Source: an uncultured Bacteroides sp.
GTDB taxonomy: Bacteria > Bacteroidota > Bacteroidia > Bacteroidales > Bacteroidaceae
Reading direction: 5' to 3'
Length of the DNA: 60,866 bases
NCBI GenBank assembly: GCA_949289265.1
Contig: CASENE010000026.1
Location: forward strand, 1-60,866
Shown here piece after piece: positions 36,823 through 45,381 of this stretch. Positions within the stretch are counted from its first letter, which is position 1. Every line of letters begins with the position of its first letter. The position numbers and the translations under genes are program-made. The notes below the pieces were generated by a model, which saw nothing but the letters and a program-made list of their open reading frames with translations, searched no databases and had not been told where the DNA came from.

Positions 36823-36890
36823 TCAGCATGGGAAAGGCTGCAACCTTGCCGGGAAAAGGTTTGGGAAGAGACGGGTAAGGAGCGGATTTT

Positions 36891-38141
36891 TTACTGCTTC
36901 AGCTTGAGGCTGCTCTTATTCTTGTACTGGCTCATGTCGCTGACGACCACCTGCTCGCCGGGCTTCAGGCCGGAGACGACTTCGACGTACTCGAAATTCG
37001 AGTCGCCCAGCCGCACCTTGCGTTTCTCCAGCTCGTCCGAGGCGGTACGGACAAAGAGCTCGTATTCGCCGCGCCCGACGTAGTAGCTTGCGTTGGCAAT
37101 CCTAAGGACGTCCTCCTTAACGGCGTTCATCACGTAGACGTCGGTCTTGAGTCCAGACCGCAGGCGCGGGTGGTTATCCTGGTCCAACTGCACGATGAAA
37201 CTGATAACACCATTCTTGGACAACGGGGTCACGCTGCTGACCTGTCCCACAAGCTGCTCACGCCCGATTTTCACCACCGCCTTCCCACCGGCGGACACCC
37301 TGTCGCCGTACGTGTCGGCAATCTCGCCCTCGACCTTGAAGTGGCTAAGGTCTGATATGATGGCTATCTGTTCGCCCTGGGACACCTGCTGGCCTATCTG
37401 GTCGTTGATGTACGTCAGTATGGCCTTGCGGGGCGACTTCACCTGGGCGTCCTCCAGGGTGCGGCGGGTCTCGGCCAGGCTCTTGCGGAAGATGGAAAGC
37501 TCCAACCCCTTCACTCGGTAGCCGGCCTCGAGCACCTGCTGTTCGTTGGCATACTTCTGCTTCAGCTGTTCGAGCTCCAGTTGGGCTACGTTGACGCTCA
37601 GCTCGGCCTGGCGCACCTTGTCCGTCGTGCCGGAGCCGAGACTGTCGAGGTATTGCTCGTTGCGCAGCTCGACCCTCATGCGGTTCAGCTTCATCTCCGA
37701 CACCTTGACCTGCATGGCCAGGTCCTTAAGCTGGGTCTGGTTATTGACGAGCAGCTGTCGGAGCTCATAATTCTTCATCTGCTCTTCGTCCAGTTGCTTC
37801 TTATACTCGGTCTCGGCGCTCTGCAGGTCTAACTTAAGAATGGGTGTCCCGACGTCCACACTGTCCCCACCCTTCTTGTAAACCTCGAGGATGCGGGTGC
37901 TGATGGGGGATGTGATGATGGCCTCGAAGGCCGGGACTACCTGCCCGGAGGCACTGACGCTGACCTCGATGGTGCCCTGGTCGACGGTGGAGAACACGAG
38001 GTCCTTCTCTCGTACGCCGGTGCGCATCAGGGAGACCAGCACGCTGATGGCGACGATAACTGCCGCGGCCGTAACGCCGTAGCGGATGAGTTTCTTGTTG
38101 CGCTCCTTGCGGCGCACTTCTTTGGGGATTTCTCTGTCCAT
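36891..38141 (-). CDS. HlyD/MacA-type periplasmic adaptor
   Basis: A 416-residue membrane-fusion protein: cytoplasmic N terminus, one helix (about 20-40, LIRYGVTAAAVIVAISVLVSL), a lipoyl-like half (SASGQVVPAFEAIITSP, about 70-90), a long alpha-helical hairpin (about 105-230), the second lipoyl half, and a beta-barrel (GEIADTYGDRVSAGGKAVVKIG) ending KNKSSLKLKQ. It would link the permeases to a TolC-type channel, which is not in the window. The start at 38141 (MDREIPKEVRRKERNKK) follows the sigma-54 promoter; upstream in-frame codons overlap that promoter and are rejected. Confidence 0.9.
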   Translation of the reverse strand: MDREIPKEVRRKERNKKLIRYGVTAAAVIVAISVLVSLMRTGVREKDLVFSTVDQGTIEVSVSASGQVVPAFEAIITSPISTRILEVYKKGGDSVDVGTPILKLDLQSAETEYKKQLDEEQMKNYELRQLLVNNQTQLKDLAMQVKVSEMKLNRMRVELRNEQYLDSLGSGTTDKVRQAELSVNVAQLELEQLKQKYANEQQVLEAGYRVKGLELSIFRKSLAETRRTLEDAQVKSPRKAILTYINDQIGQQVSQGEQIAIISDLSHFKVEGEIADTYGDRVSAGGKAVVKIGREQLVGQVSSVTPLSKNGVISFIVQLDQDNHPRLRSGLKTDVYVMNAVKEDVLRIANASYYVGRGEYELFVRTASDELEKRKVRLGDSNFEYVEVVSGLKPGEQVVVSDMSQYKNKSSLKLKQ

Positions 38142-38210
38142 ATCTGTTGGTTTTAATCGTTGTCTTAGACTGTCTGACATCCGACGTTTGCGGACATCCG
38201 CCGCATGACA

Positions 38211-38227
38211 AGCAGATTCCGTGCCAA
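38211..38227 (-). promoter_or_regulatory. sigma-54 promoter before the adaptor gene
   Basis: Minus-strand TTGGCACGGAATCTGCT matches YTGGCACGrNNNTTGCW at all but one constrained position. GG (38224-38225) and GC (38212-38213) are 12 bp apart, as required. The predicted start near 38200 gives a leader of about 60 nt. Confidence 0.8.
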
Positions 38228-38257
38228 AACCGTAAACCACTGATATCCAACACAGGG

Positions 38258-38291
38258 ACAAGAAAAGGGGTGTCCGATATCGGACACCCCT
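38258..38291 (-). terminator. likely terminator of the glucosaminidase gene
   Basis: The 26-nt palindrome at 38266-38291 is followed on the minus strand by TTTTCTTG, 31 bp after the glucosaminidase stop. It overlaps the predicted operator, so one sequence may serve both roles. Confidence 0.55.
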
Positions 38292-38306
38292 GTACATTTT
38301 CGGATA
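38266..38306 (-). promoter_or_regulatory. tandem operators for an enhancer-binding protein (adaptor side)
   Basis: The perfect palindrome GGTGTCCGATATCGGACACC (38269-38288) is followed by a looser copy TGTACATTTTCGGATA (38291-38306). Their centres are 66 and 86 bp from the -12 element, nearly the same as at the ATPase promoter. Confidence 0.72.
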
Positions 38307-38321
38307 CTCCCCGCCACGCGT

Positions 38322-39239
38322 TCATCGCAGGCGCAGGGTGTCTCCCACCTCGGGCACGTAGTCGTCGCCCCGCCGGTTCATCTTGTAGAGGTTCTTCAGC
38401 CGGATGCCAAACTTCTGCGAAATGGAGTGCATGGAGTCTCCGTCGCGCACGATGTATGCCTCGTAGGGCTTCCGGGCCTTCTTGTTCTTCTTCTTCAGAT
38501 AGATGATGTCGCCGGGCAGGAGGGTGTATTCCTTGTGCAGGTCGTTGTACTTCACCAACTTCTTCCAGCTTATCCCGAACTCTCCGCCCAGCAGGCGGAA
38601 GGTGTCTCCCTCCCTGACCACGACGTAGACCAGGCCGTTGGCCAGGTATGTCTGGTGCGGGTTGGCCAGCCAGGGTTTCTTCTTCAGCAGCTTCTGCCAG
38701 CGTCTGGCCTCGCGTTTGGTCATCCCTTTCGTGTCGTATTTATACAAGTCATAGTCTTCGATGATGGTAATGAGGCGGTTGGCGTAGGACCGGTCTGTGG
38801 CGTAACCTGCCTTCTTCAGGCCCTTGGCCCAGCCTCGGTAGTCGGTTATCTTCAGCTTGAACAGGAAGCGATAGCGGGGGCCGTTGGCCAGGAACTTGGA
38901 ATGGTCCTCATACGAGTCCTCCACCCTCCGGTAGGCACGAAAGCACTCGTCGCGGGCGTCGTCGTCATAATACACCTTCCTCCCCCTCCAACCGTGGCAC
39001 TTGATGCCGAAATGGTTGTTGCTCTTGCGGGCCAGACTGCTACGCCCTGCCCCGCTCTCCAGCAACCCTTGTGCCAGCGTGATGCTGGCCGGGATGCGGT
39101 ATTTGTTCATCTGGTCGACGGCCAGGTCGGCATACTGCTTGATATACTTGTGATAGGCGGAGTTCCTGTGTTGGGCCTGCGCCGACATGCCGACCAACAT
39201 CAGCAGTACAAGCAGGCGGAAAGGGAGGGTCTGTTTCAT
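38322..39239 (-). CDS. exported glucosaminidase with LysM repeats
   Basis: A 305-residue exported muramidase-like enzyme: signal peptide (about 1-23, ending AQAQ), a glucosaminidase domain of the FlgJ/LytD type (about 25-165; catalytic Glu in ITLAQGLLESGAGRSSLA, then NNHFGIKC, YRVEDSYEDHSKFL and GYATDRSYANRLI), and two LysM peptidoglycan-binding repeats (about 205-245 and 255-303, YIVRDGDSMHSISQKFGI). It would cleave the glycan strands of peptidoglycan in the periplasm. The ATG at 39239 (MKQTLPFRLL) starts the signal peptide; the 9 upstream codons do not belong. Confidence 0.9.
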   Translation of the reverse strand: MKQTLPFRLLVLLMLVGMSAQAQHRNSAYHKYIKQYADLAVDQMNKYRIPASITLAQGLLESGAGRSSLARKSNNHFGIKCHGWRGRKVYYDDDARDECFRAYRRVEDSYEDHSKFLANGPRYRFLFKLKITDYRGWAKGLKKAGYATDRSYANRLITIIEDYDLYKYDTKGMTKREARRWQKLLKKKPWLANPHQTYLANGLVYVVVREGDTFRLLGGEFGISWKKLVKYNDLHKEYTLLPGDIIYLKKKNKKARKPYEAYIVRDGDSMHSISQKFGIRLKNLYKMNRRGDDYVPEVGDTLRLR

Positions 39240-39384
39240 GCGTTCATCCGATTGAATCCGGCACAAAAATCCGCAAAAGATTCGAGAAAAACAACGCTTT
39301 TATTATTTATTAGTACGCATCATACAGGACTCCGCCGCAAAAATGCCTATTTTTGACCCCGCTAACCCATCAACATCCATACAG

Positions 39385-39729
39385 ATGAAATCCATCCTCA
39401 ACACCCTGGCCGTCCTGGCCTTCGGCCTCCTGCTCGCCGCCTGTTCCGGCATGTTCTACCCCAAATCCGATGCCCTCAGCGAAGTGAAGCAGGGCATGAC
39501 CCCGCAACAAGTCACCCGTCTACTGGGACGTCCGGACTACAGACGTCTCAACTATGACCTGGAAGAATGGGAATACCGCCGGCTAACCAGCCCGTTGGAC
39601 AGCGAACCCACCGTGACCATTGTCCGCTTCGAGCGCGAGAAACTGGTATATATGGACTCGTTCAAGGAGAGCGAACGTCCCGTCCCCGGCCAGAAACCCA
39701 GGCACGGACAGCCTGCACAACAGCATTGA
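39385..39729 (+). CDS. BamE/SmpA-like lipoprotein
   Basis: A 114-residue lipoprotein with lipobox LLAAC (about Cys20) and a BamE-like fold: SEVKQGMTPQQVTRLLGRPDYRRL is the typical helix-turn signature (KxGMTxxQVxxLLGxP). It may be part of, or imitate, the outer-membrane assembly machinery. The start at 39385 (MKSILNTL) gives a normal signal peptide. A -7-like TATTTTTG lies at 39348-39355. It precedes cytidine deaminase by 94 bp. Confidence 0.75.
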   Translation: MKSILNTLAVLAFGLLLAACSGMFYPKSDALSEVKQGMTPQQVTRLLGRPDYRRLNYDLEEWEYRRLTSPLDSEPTVTIVRFEREKLVYMDSFKESERPVPGQKPRHGQPAQQH

Positions 39730-39823
39730 CATCCCGGCTCCCCGGCGTGGGCACCGTGCCTCCGGTCCGGGGAATCCCCATGAAACATCCCGGAATCATA
39801 CACCTCTTAATACATTACTACCC

Positions 39824-40306
39824 ATGAAAGAATGGAATCTCTCCCTGCGCTTCCGCCTGTTCAGCTACGACGAACTCAGTGAAGACGACCGCCGGCTTAT
39901 AGACGCCGCCCGCCAAGCCACCTACCGCAGTTACGCACCCTACTCGCGTTTCTCTGTCGGCGCCGCCGCCCGTCTGGCCGACGGCACGGTGGTGACAGGC
40001 AGTAACCAGGAGAATGCGGCCTCCCCCTCCAGCCTCTGTGCCGAACGCACCACCCTGTTCTATGCCAATGCCCAATATCCCGACCAGCCCGTCGACGCCT
40101 TGGCTATCGCTGCCCGCAACGAACAGGGAGACTTCCTGCCTGAACCCATCACCCCCTGCGGCGCCTGCCGACAGGTGATGCTCGAGGTGGAGAGACGTTT
40201 CCAACACCCGATGCGCATCCTGCTCTATGGCACCCAAGGCATCTGCGAGGCACGGGGCATCAGCAGTCTTCTCCCCCTGTCGTTCGACGCATCTGTCATG
40301 AAATAA
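39824..40306 (+). CDS. cdd: cytidine deaminase
   Basis: A 160-residue zinc enzyme that deaminates cytidine and deoxycytidine in pyrimidine salvage. The zinc site and catalytic glutamate are in NAASPSSLCAERTTLFYA (Cys-Ala-Glu, about 65), with the two further cysteines in PCGACRQVMLE (about 103-106). The ATG at 39824 (MKEWNLSLRFRLF) gives the usual length; the longer frame upstream overlaps the previous gene and is not family-like. Confidence 0.93.
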   Translation: MKEWNLSLRFRLFSYDELSEDDRRLIDAARQATYRSYAPYSRFSVGAAARLADGTVVTGSNQENAASPSSLCAERTTLFYANAQYPDQPVDALAIAARNEQGDFLPEPITPCGACRQVMLEVERRFQHPMRILLYGTQGICEARGISSLLPLSFDASVMK

Positions 40307-40340
40307 CGCCAGAATCATAGGGTATCTCGCTATTTTTTCT

Positions 40341-40349
40341 TACTTTTGC
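40341..40349 (+). promoter_or_regulatory. -7 element before the asparaginase gene
   Basis: TACTTTTGC, 28 bp before the ATG, matches the Bacteroides -7 consensus. No clear -33 element was found. Confidence 0.45.
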
Positions 40350-40377
40350 GCCAGAAAAACAGGTTGAAAAGAAAATT

Positions 40378-41421
40378 ATGACAAAAGATTATCCGGCCGT
40401 CCTCCTCATCTATACGGGCGGCACCATCGGCATGATAGAGAATCCGGAGACAGGTGCGCTGGAGAACTTCGACTTCGATCACCTGCTCCGCCACGTGCCC
40501 GAACTGAAACGATTCAACTATCACATCTCTTCCTATCAGTTCGACCCACCCATCGACTCGTCGGACATGGAACCGGCCTTGTGGGCAAAGATTGTCAAAA
40601 TCATCCACTACAATTACGAACGCTTCGACGGCTTCGTCATCCTGCACGGCACGGACACCATGGCCTATACGGCATCGGCCCTGAGTTTCATGCTGGAGAA
40701 CCTGGGAAAGCCTGTCATCCTGACCGGTTCACAACTACCCATCGGCACACTGCGCACTGACGGCAAAGAGAATCTTATCACATCTATTGAGATTGCAGCC
40801 GCCCGCCGTCCCGATGGTTCGCCCATGGTGCCCGAAGTATGCATCTTCTTCGAGAACGAATTGATGCGCGGCAATCGCACTACGAAAATCAATGCAGAGA
40901 ATTTCAACGCCTTCCGTTCGTTCAACTATCCTTCACTGGCCAAAGTGGGCATTCACATCCGTTATAACGAACACCTCATCCGCCGCCCTGACCCCACACG
41001 GCCCATGAAGCCCCACTATTTGTTTGACACCAACGTCGTGATGCTTACCCTCTTCCCCGGCATCCAAGAAAGTATTATTGATTCCGTTCTCCACGTGCCA
41101 GGACTGAAAGCTGTGGTGCTGAAAACCTACGGTTCAGGCAATGCCCCGCAAAAAGAATGGTTTATCCAGCAGCTGAAAGAAGCCACCGAACGGGGTATCA
41201 TTATTGTCAACATCACACAATGCCAAAGCGGAGCTGTGGAGATGAGCCGCTATGAAACCGGTCTCCAACTACTTCAAGCCGGTGTCATTAGTGGTTACGA
41301 CAGTACACCGGAATGCGCTGTCACCAAGCTGATGTTCCTCCTGGGTCATGGCCTTGACTTGCCCGATATGCGCAAACTTATGAATTCAGACTTAGCAGGA
41401 GAGATTACTAAAGACAACTAG
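40378..41421 (+). CDS. ansA: type I L-asparaginase
   Basis: A 347-residue cytoplasmic-type asparaginase that hydrolyses L-asparagine to aspartate and ammonia. The first nucleophile motif is IYTGGTIGM (Thr13 region); the second is VILHGTDTMAYTASALSFM (Thr-Asp pair, about 90). No signal peptide is present, which favours type I. A patatin-like gene follows 15 bp later, so the two are probably co-transcribed. The gene marks the start of a more AT-rich stretch. Confidence 0.93.
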   Translation: MTKDYPAVLLIYTGGTIGMIENPETGALENFDFDHLLRHVPELKRFNYHISSYQFDPPIDSSDMEPALWAKIVKIIHYNYERFDGFVILHGTDTMAYTASALSFMLENLGKPVILTGSQLPIGTLRTDGKENLITSIEIAAARRPDGSPMVPEVCIFFENELMRGNRTTKINAENFNAFRSFNYPSLAKVGIHIRYNEHLIRRPDPTRPMKPHYLFDTNVVMLTLFPGIQESIIDSVLHVPGLKAVVLKTYGSGNAPQKEWFIQQLKEATERGIIIVNITQCQSGAVEMSRYETGLQLLQAGVISGYDSTPECAVTKLMFLLGHGLDLPDMRKLMNSDLAGEITKDN

Positions 41422-41436
41422 CAACCTAAGATATCA

Positions 41437-42234
41437 ATGGAGACAACAGTCAGCCTCAATAAACGAAAAGCCGCTCTCGTTCTATCTATGGGAGGCGCTC
41501 GCGGCATTGCTCATATCGGTGTCATCGAAGAACTGATAAAACAAGGCTATGAAATAACCTCCATTGCTGGAAGCTCCATGGGAGCCATGGTAGGTGCCAT
41601 GTATGCCACCGGTCGTTTGGAAGCATGCAAACAGTGGCTCTGCACGTGGAATAAACGAAAAATGTGGCAATTGGCCGACCTCAGTCTAAGCAGCGATGGC
41701 ATCGTGAAAGGCGACCGCTTCATTCGCGAATTGAAACAGATATTGCCTGATATGAACATCGAAGATTTACCCTTGCCCTACGTGGCATTAGCCACAGACA
41801 TGGTAAGCGAACAAGAAGTAAAGTTCGATCATGGCAACCTGTTCGATGCCATCCGTGCTTCCATTTCCATTCCCATGCTCTTCCGTCCTTTTAAATACGG
41901 AGAACAACGGCTAATAGATGGAGGCATTCTCAACCCTTTGCCCCTAAACCACGCTATCCGCACCTCCGACGATTTATTAATAGCCGTAGACGTAAATGCT
42001 CCTGCAGGGAAAAAAGGGAAGAAGCGCCTAAATCCTTATCAACTTATGGCAAAATCATCGCGACTAATGATGCAGCAAATCACCCGCTTCGAATTAGCCC
42101 AGACGCCTCCCGATATTCTTATCAGCCTCTGCGGGGAAGATTATGACATGATGGAGTTCTTCCACGCAGAAGAAATAATAGAAGCCGGCCGCCAAGTTGC
42201 TAAAGAGACGCTATGTCGTTCAGCCAGGCATTGA
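41437..42234 (+). CDS. patatin-like phospholipase
   Basis: A 265-residue patatin-family hydrolase of the RssA/YlbK type. Oxyanion-hole motif GGARG (19-23), nucleophile motif GSSMG (45-49, Ser47) and catalytic Asp in DGGILNPLPL (about 161) are all present, so it should be active on lipids or acyl esters in the cytoplasm or at the membrane. It follows asparaginase closely. Its last 35 bp overlap the convergent NAD synthetase gene. Confidence 0.9.
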   Translation: METTVSLNKRKAALVLSMGGARGIAHIGVIEELIKQGYEITSIAGSSMGAMVGAMYATGRLEACKQWLCTWNKRKMWQLADLSLSSDGIVKGDRFIRELKQILPDMNIEDLPLPYVALATDMVSEQEVKFDHGNLFDAIRASISIPMLFRPFKYGEQRLIDGGILNPLPLNHAIRTSDDLLIAVDVNAPAGKKGKKRLNPYQLMAKSSRLMMQQITRFELAQTPPDILISLCGEDYDMMEFFHAEEIIEAGRQVAKETLCRSARH

Positions 42235-44125
42235 CCGATGCGTCACTTGGCATTCTCCAGTCGCCGCGCGGACTAAGAGAAACACTTCCCACTTTAGGAC
42301 CATCCGGCAAACATGAACGTTTGAATTGCTGATTGAAAAAACGCCTGCAGAATGTTTCCAACCATTTCTTGATGGTTGTCTCGTCATAGCTCCCTTTAAA
42401 AGTACGTATAGCCAAATAATAAATCTTAGATGGTTCAAAGCCAAAGCGTAAAAAATAATAAAGAAAGAAATCATGCAACTCATAAGGACCAACCAAGTCC
42501 TCGGTTATCTGCTGAATAGTACCATCGGCTGCAGCAGGAATCAATTCTGGACTAATAGGGGTATCTACGATATCGAGTAATGTAACACGCGACGACTCAC
42601 CCACACTGTTAGCAGCCACCCATTTCACCAAATGTTTGACGAGCGTTTTAGGGATGCTGGCATTCACACCATACATGGACATATGATCACCATTGTATGT
42701 AGCCCACCCCAAGGCTAACTCAGACAAATCACCTGTACCAATCACAAGACCACCCGTTTGGTTAGCTATATCCATCAATATTTGTGTGCGTTCGCGTGCC
42801 TGCGAGTTCTCGTAAGTAACATCGTGCACCTCCGGATTATGACCAATATCCTGAAAATGCTGTAGACAGGCTGCTTTTATGCTTACTTCACGAACAGTTA
42901 CCCCTAAAGAATTCATCAGATTCACAGCATTGGTATGAGTACGACTGGTCGTACCAAATCCGGGCATGGTAACCCCAATAATACCTTTACGCGAAAGCCC
43001 TAACTTATCAAAAGTCTTCACACACACTAATAACGCCAACGTAGAATCCAAACCACCGGAAATGCCTACTACCACCGTTTTTACTCCGGTATGCATCACT
43101 CGTTGTGCCAACCCGGCTACTTGGATAGAAAAAATTTCCTCGCAACGTTCATCCAATGTAGCCCCTTGGGGTACGAAAGGATGAGGGTCGAAAGTGCGCG
43201 TCAATTGAAGTTCCGGCTGATTAATATATTCCATAGTAACGCGTTGAGGCATCTCTGCAGCCACATGAGCACGACAGGAAGCAAACGTTGTATTGACCCG
43301 ACGCTCAGTGCGTAAACGCTCTACATCAATTTCACTTATCACAACCTGTTCTTCCAAAGAGAAACGTTTGCTTGCAGCCAATTGTACGCCATTCTCATAA
43401 ATCAAGCCGTTGCCGGCAAAAACGACATCGGTTGTCGATTCTCCAAATCCGCATGAACTGAAAACATAGCCTGCTATGCACCGGGCCGATTGCTGAGCTA
43501 TGAGCGAACATAAATAAGCATGCTTACCCACGCCTTCATTATCAGCAGAAAGATTAAAAATGATCTCAGCTCCTTGCAATGCCAACGACGAACTTGGAGG
43601 AACTGGAGCCCAAAGGTCCTCACAAATCTCAATGCCAAAGGTAGTATCTATGGTGTCAAATAACAAACTACTCCCCAAGGAGACAGTTTGACCACAAAGC
43701 CGTATCGTATGCTGATTTATTTCCGTAGACGAAGTGAACCAACGCTTCTCATAAAACTCTTTATAATTGGGTAAATAGGTTTTAGGGACAACACCTAAAA
43801 CCTTCCCTTTCTGAATCACAACCGCGGTATTAAGCAAAACTCCGTTCAAAGCAACAGGCATACCCAGAATAGAGATAATATCTAACTGACGTGTATTATT
43901 CAAAATCTGCATCAGTCCCAATTCTGCATTCGCCAACAAAAGTCTGTGCGCAAACAAGTCGCCACATGTATACCCCGTTAAACATAACTCCGGGAAGGCG
44001 ATAATTTCTACCCCCTTTCCATCAGCAATAATAATCTCTTTCTCTATCTGAGAAGCATTGAACTTACAGTCAGCTATCCTAACCGAAGGCACAGCCGCAG
44101 CAACCTTCACGAATCCGTAATTCAT
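42200..44125 (-). CDS. nadE: glutamine-dependent NAD+ synthetase
   Basis: A 641-residue two-domain enzyme that makes NAD+ from deamido-NAD+, ATP and glutamine. The N-terminal nitrilase-type glutaminase (about 1-280) has the catalytic triad: Glu in AFPELCLTGY, Lys in VVPKTYLPNYKEFYE and Cys in EICEDLWAP. The C-terminal synthetase (about 320-640) has the PP-loop SGGLDSTLAL. The length is normal for the bacterial multidomain form. It is a single gene, divergent from the Fur-family regulator and convergent with the patatin gene. Confidence 0.95.
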   Translation of the reverse strand: MNYGFVKVAAAVPSVRIADCKFNASQIEKEIIIADGKGVEIIAFPELCLTGYTCGDLFAHRLLLANAELGLMQILNNTRQLDIISILGMPVALNGVLLNTAVVIQKGKVLGVVPKTYLPNYKEFYEKRWFTSSTEINQHTIRLCGQTVSLGSSLLFDTIDTTFGIEICEDLWAPVPPSSSLALQGAEIIFNLSADNEGVGKHAYLCSLIAQQSARCIAGYVFSSCGFGESTTDVVFAGNGLIYENGVQLAASKRFSLEEQVVISEIDVERLRTERRVNTTFASCRAHVAAEMPQRVTMEYINQPELQLTRTFDPHPFVPQGATLDERCEEIFSIQVAGLAQRVMHTGVKTVVVGISGGLDSTLALLVCVKTFDKLGLSRKGIIGVTMPGFGTTSRTHTNAVNLMNSLGVTVREVSIKAACLQHFQDIGHNPEVHDVTYENSQARERTQILMDIANQTGGLVIGTGDLSELALGWATYNGDHMSMYGVNASIPKTLVKHLVKWVAANSVGESSRVTLLDIVDTPISPELIPAAADGTIQQITEDLVGPYELHDFFLYYFLRFGFEPSKIYYLAIRTFKGSYDETTIKKWLETFCRRFFNQQFKRSCLPDGPKVGSVSLSPRGDWRMPSDASVNAWLNDIASL

Positions 44126-44202
44126 ATTTATACTTTACTTTCAGGCATCAAATACATAGAATAACAATTGTAGAAACTGCATTCAATTCCCACATTTACG
44201 AA

Positions 44203-44232
44203 ACAAAGGTACGTTTTTTCACATAAATTCAA
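44203..44232 (-). promoter_or_regulatory. promoter of nadE
   Basis: Minus-strand TACCTTTGT (44203-44211) with TTG at 44230-44232, 18 bp upstream. The spacing is slightly short. Confidence 0.5.
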
Positions 44233-44260
44233 GCATTCCACACTTTTTTTCCTGAAATAA

Positions 44261-44293
44261 TTTGGCCAAATCAAAGGAAATACCTTCCTTTGC
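44261..44293 (+). promoter_or_regulatory. promoter of the PerR-like gene
   Basis: TTTG (44261-44264), 20 bp, then TTCCTTTGC (44285-44293), a good -33/-7 pair with T in place of A at one -7 position. Confidence 0.65.
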
Positions 44294-44307
44294 AACAGAA
44301 ATAAAAA

Positions 44308-44320
44308 TGTAATAATTACA
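44308..44320. promoter_or_regulatory. candidate PerR/Fur operator
   Basis: TGTAATAATTACA is a perfect 13-nt palindrome just downstream of the predicted start site and upstream of the regulator's ATG, where an autoregulatory repressor would bind. Confidence 0.5.
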
Positions 44321-44332
44321 AGTCTGAAATCA

Positions 44333-44773
44333 ATGGATGTTATAGAACGATTGCAAAGTCATCAGATCAAGCCTTCCGTACAACGGATAGCCATCATGGA
44401 TTATTTGATGGAGCATCGCACACATCCTACGGTTGACGAGATCTATGTAGCATTGTCACCATCTATTCCGACGCTCTCCAAAACCACCGTTTACAACACG
44501 TTGAAACTGCTGAGCGACCATGGAGCCATACAGGCGCTAACCATAGATGGACGAAATGCTTGTTATGATGCTGTTACTGCTCCACATGCCCATTTTTTAT
44601 GCAAATCTTGCGGGCGAATATACGACCTCACTCCTACAACGAGTGATACCCATCCCGGCGAAATGGAGCGCGACGGACATCAAATACAGGAAATTCATCA
44701 TTATTATAAGGGAATTTGCAAACAATGCATAGAAGAAAAGCGTTTAGATATAAATAAACCATTTACTAACTAA
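44333..44773 (+). CDS. Fur-family regulator, probably PerR
   Basis: A 146-residue Fur-family repressor: winged-helix domain (about 1-80, [26 protein letters not shown] and [13 protein letters not shown]), then a dimerisation domain with metal-binding His and two CxxC motifs (CKSCGR about 88-91, CKQC about 129-132) for structural zinc. It lies 25 bp upstream of rubrerythrin, a typical PerR target, which favours a peroxide rather than an iron sensor. A palindrome in its own promoter region suggests autoregulation. Confidence 0.85.
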   Translation: MDVIERLQSHQIKPSVQRIAIMDYLMEHRTHPTVDEIYVALSPSIPTLSKTTVYNTLKLLSDHGAIQALTIDGRNACYDAVTAPHAHFLCKSCGRIYDLTPTTSDTHPGEMERDGHQIQEIHHYYKGICKQCIEEKRLDINKPFTN

Positions 44774-44798
44774 TTCAAAAATTAAAGGAGAAAAGAAC

Positions 44799-45356
44799 AT
44801 GAAAAAGTTTAGATGTACTGTCTGCGGCTATGTATATGAAGGCGATGCCGCTCCCGAGAAGTGCCCGTTGTGCAAAGCACCTGCTAGCAAATTTGTAGAA
44901 GTAACGGAAGAAGTAGCCGGCGGTCCGTTGGTATTTGCTGACGAACATGTGATTGGCGTGGCTAAAGGTTGCGACGACGAAATGATCAAAGACCTGAACA
45001 ACCACTTCATGGGTGAATGCACCGAAGTAGGTATGTATTTGGCTATGAGCCGCCAGGCCGATCGTGAAGGCTACCCCGAAATTGCAGAAGCTTTCAAGCG
45101 CTACGCTTGGGAAGAAGCAGAACATGCTTCCAAATTCGCAGAACTGCTGGGTGACTGCGTATGGGATACGAAGACAAACCTGGAAAAGCGTATGGAAGCT
45201 GAGTGCGGTGCTTGCGAAGACAAGAAGCGCATTGCTACCCGCGCTAAAGCCCTGAACTTGGATGCCATCCATGACACTGTTCACGAAATGGCTAAGGATG
45301 AAGCTCGTCACGGCAAAGGCTTCGAAGGTTTGTATAACCGCTATTTCAAGAAGTAA
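44799..45356 (+). CDS. rubrerythrin with N-terminal rubredoxin domain
   Basis: A 185-residue peroxidase of the reverse-rubrerythrin type: the rubredoxin domain is at the N terminus (Cys6, Cys9, Cys22, Cys25) and the di-iron ferritin-like domain follows (EAEHA and [12 protein letters not shown] glutamates and histidines). It reduces hydrogen peroxide in the cytoplasm of anaerobes. A strong AAAGGAG ribosome-binding site precedes the ATG. It is probably co-transcribed with, and repressed by, the Fur-family protein upstream; a terminator follows. Confidence 0.94.
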   Translation: MKKFRCTVCGYVYEGDAAPEKCPLCKAPASKFVEVTEEVAGGPLVFADEHVIGVAKGCDDEMIKDLNNHFMGECTEVGMYLAMSRQADREGYPEIAEAFKRYAWEEAEHASKFAELLGDCVWDTKTNLEKRMEAECGACEDKKRIATRAKALNLDAIHDTVHEMAKDEARHGKGFEGLYNRYFKK

Positions 45357-45381
45357 TTCATAACTTCTAAAGATTAATCCA

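Noticed and set aside
38266-38291. palindrome taken only as a terminator
   Set aside because: It can terminate the glucosaminidase gene, but its 18/20 match at the same position relative to a second sigma-54 promoter, without a T-run there, shows that an operator role is more likely or additional.
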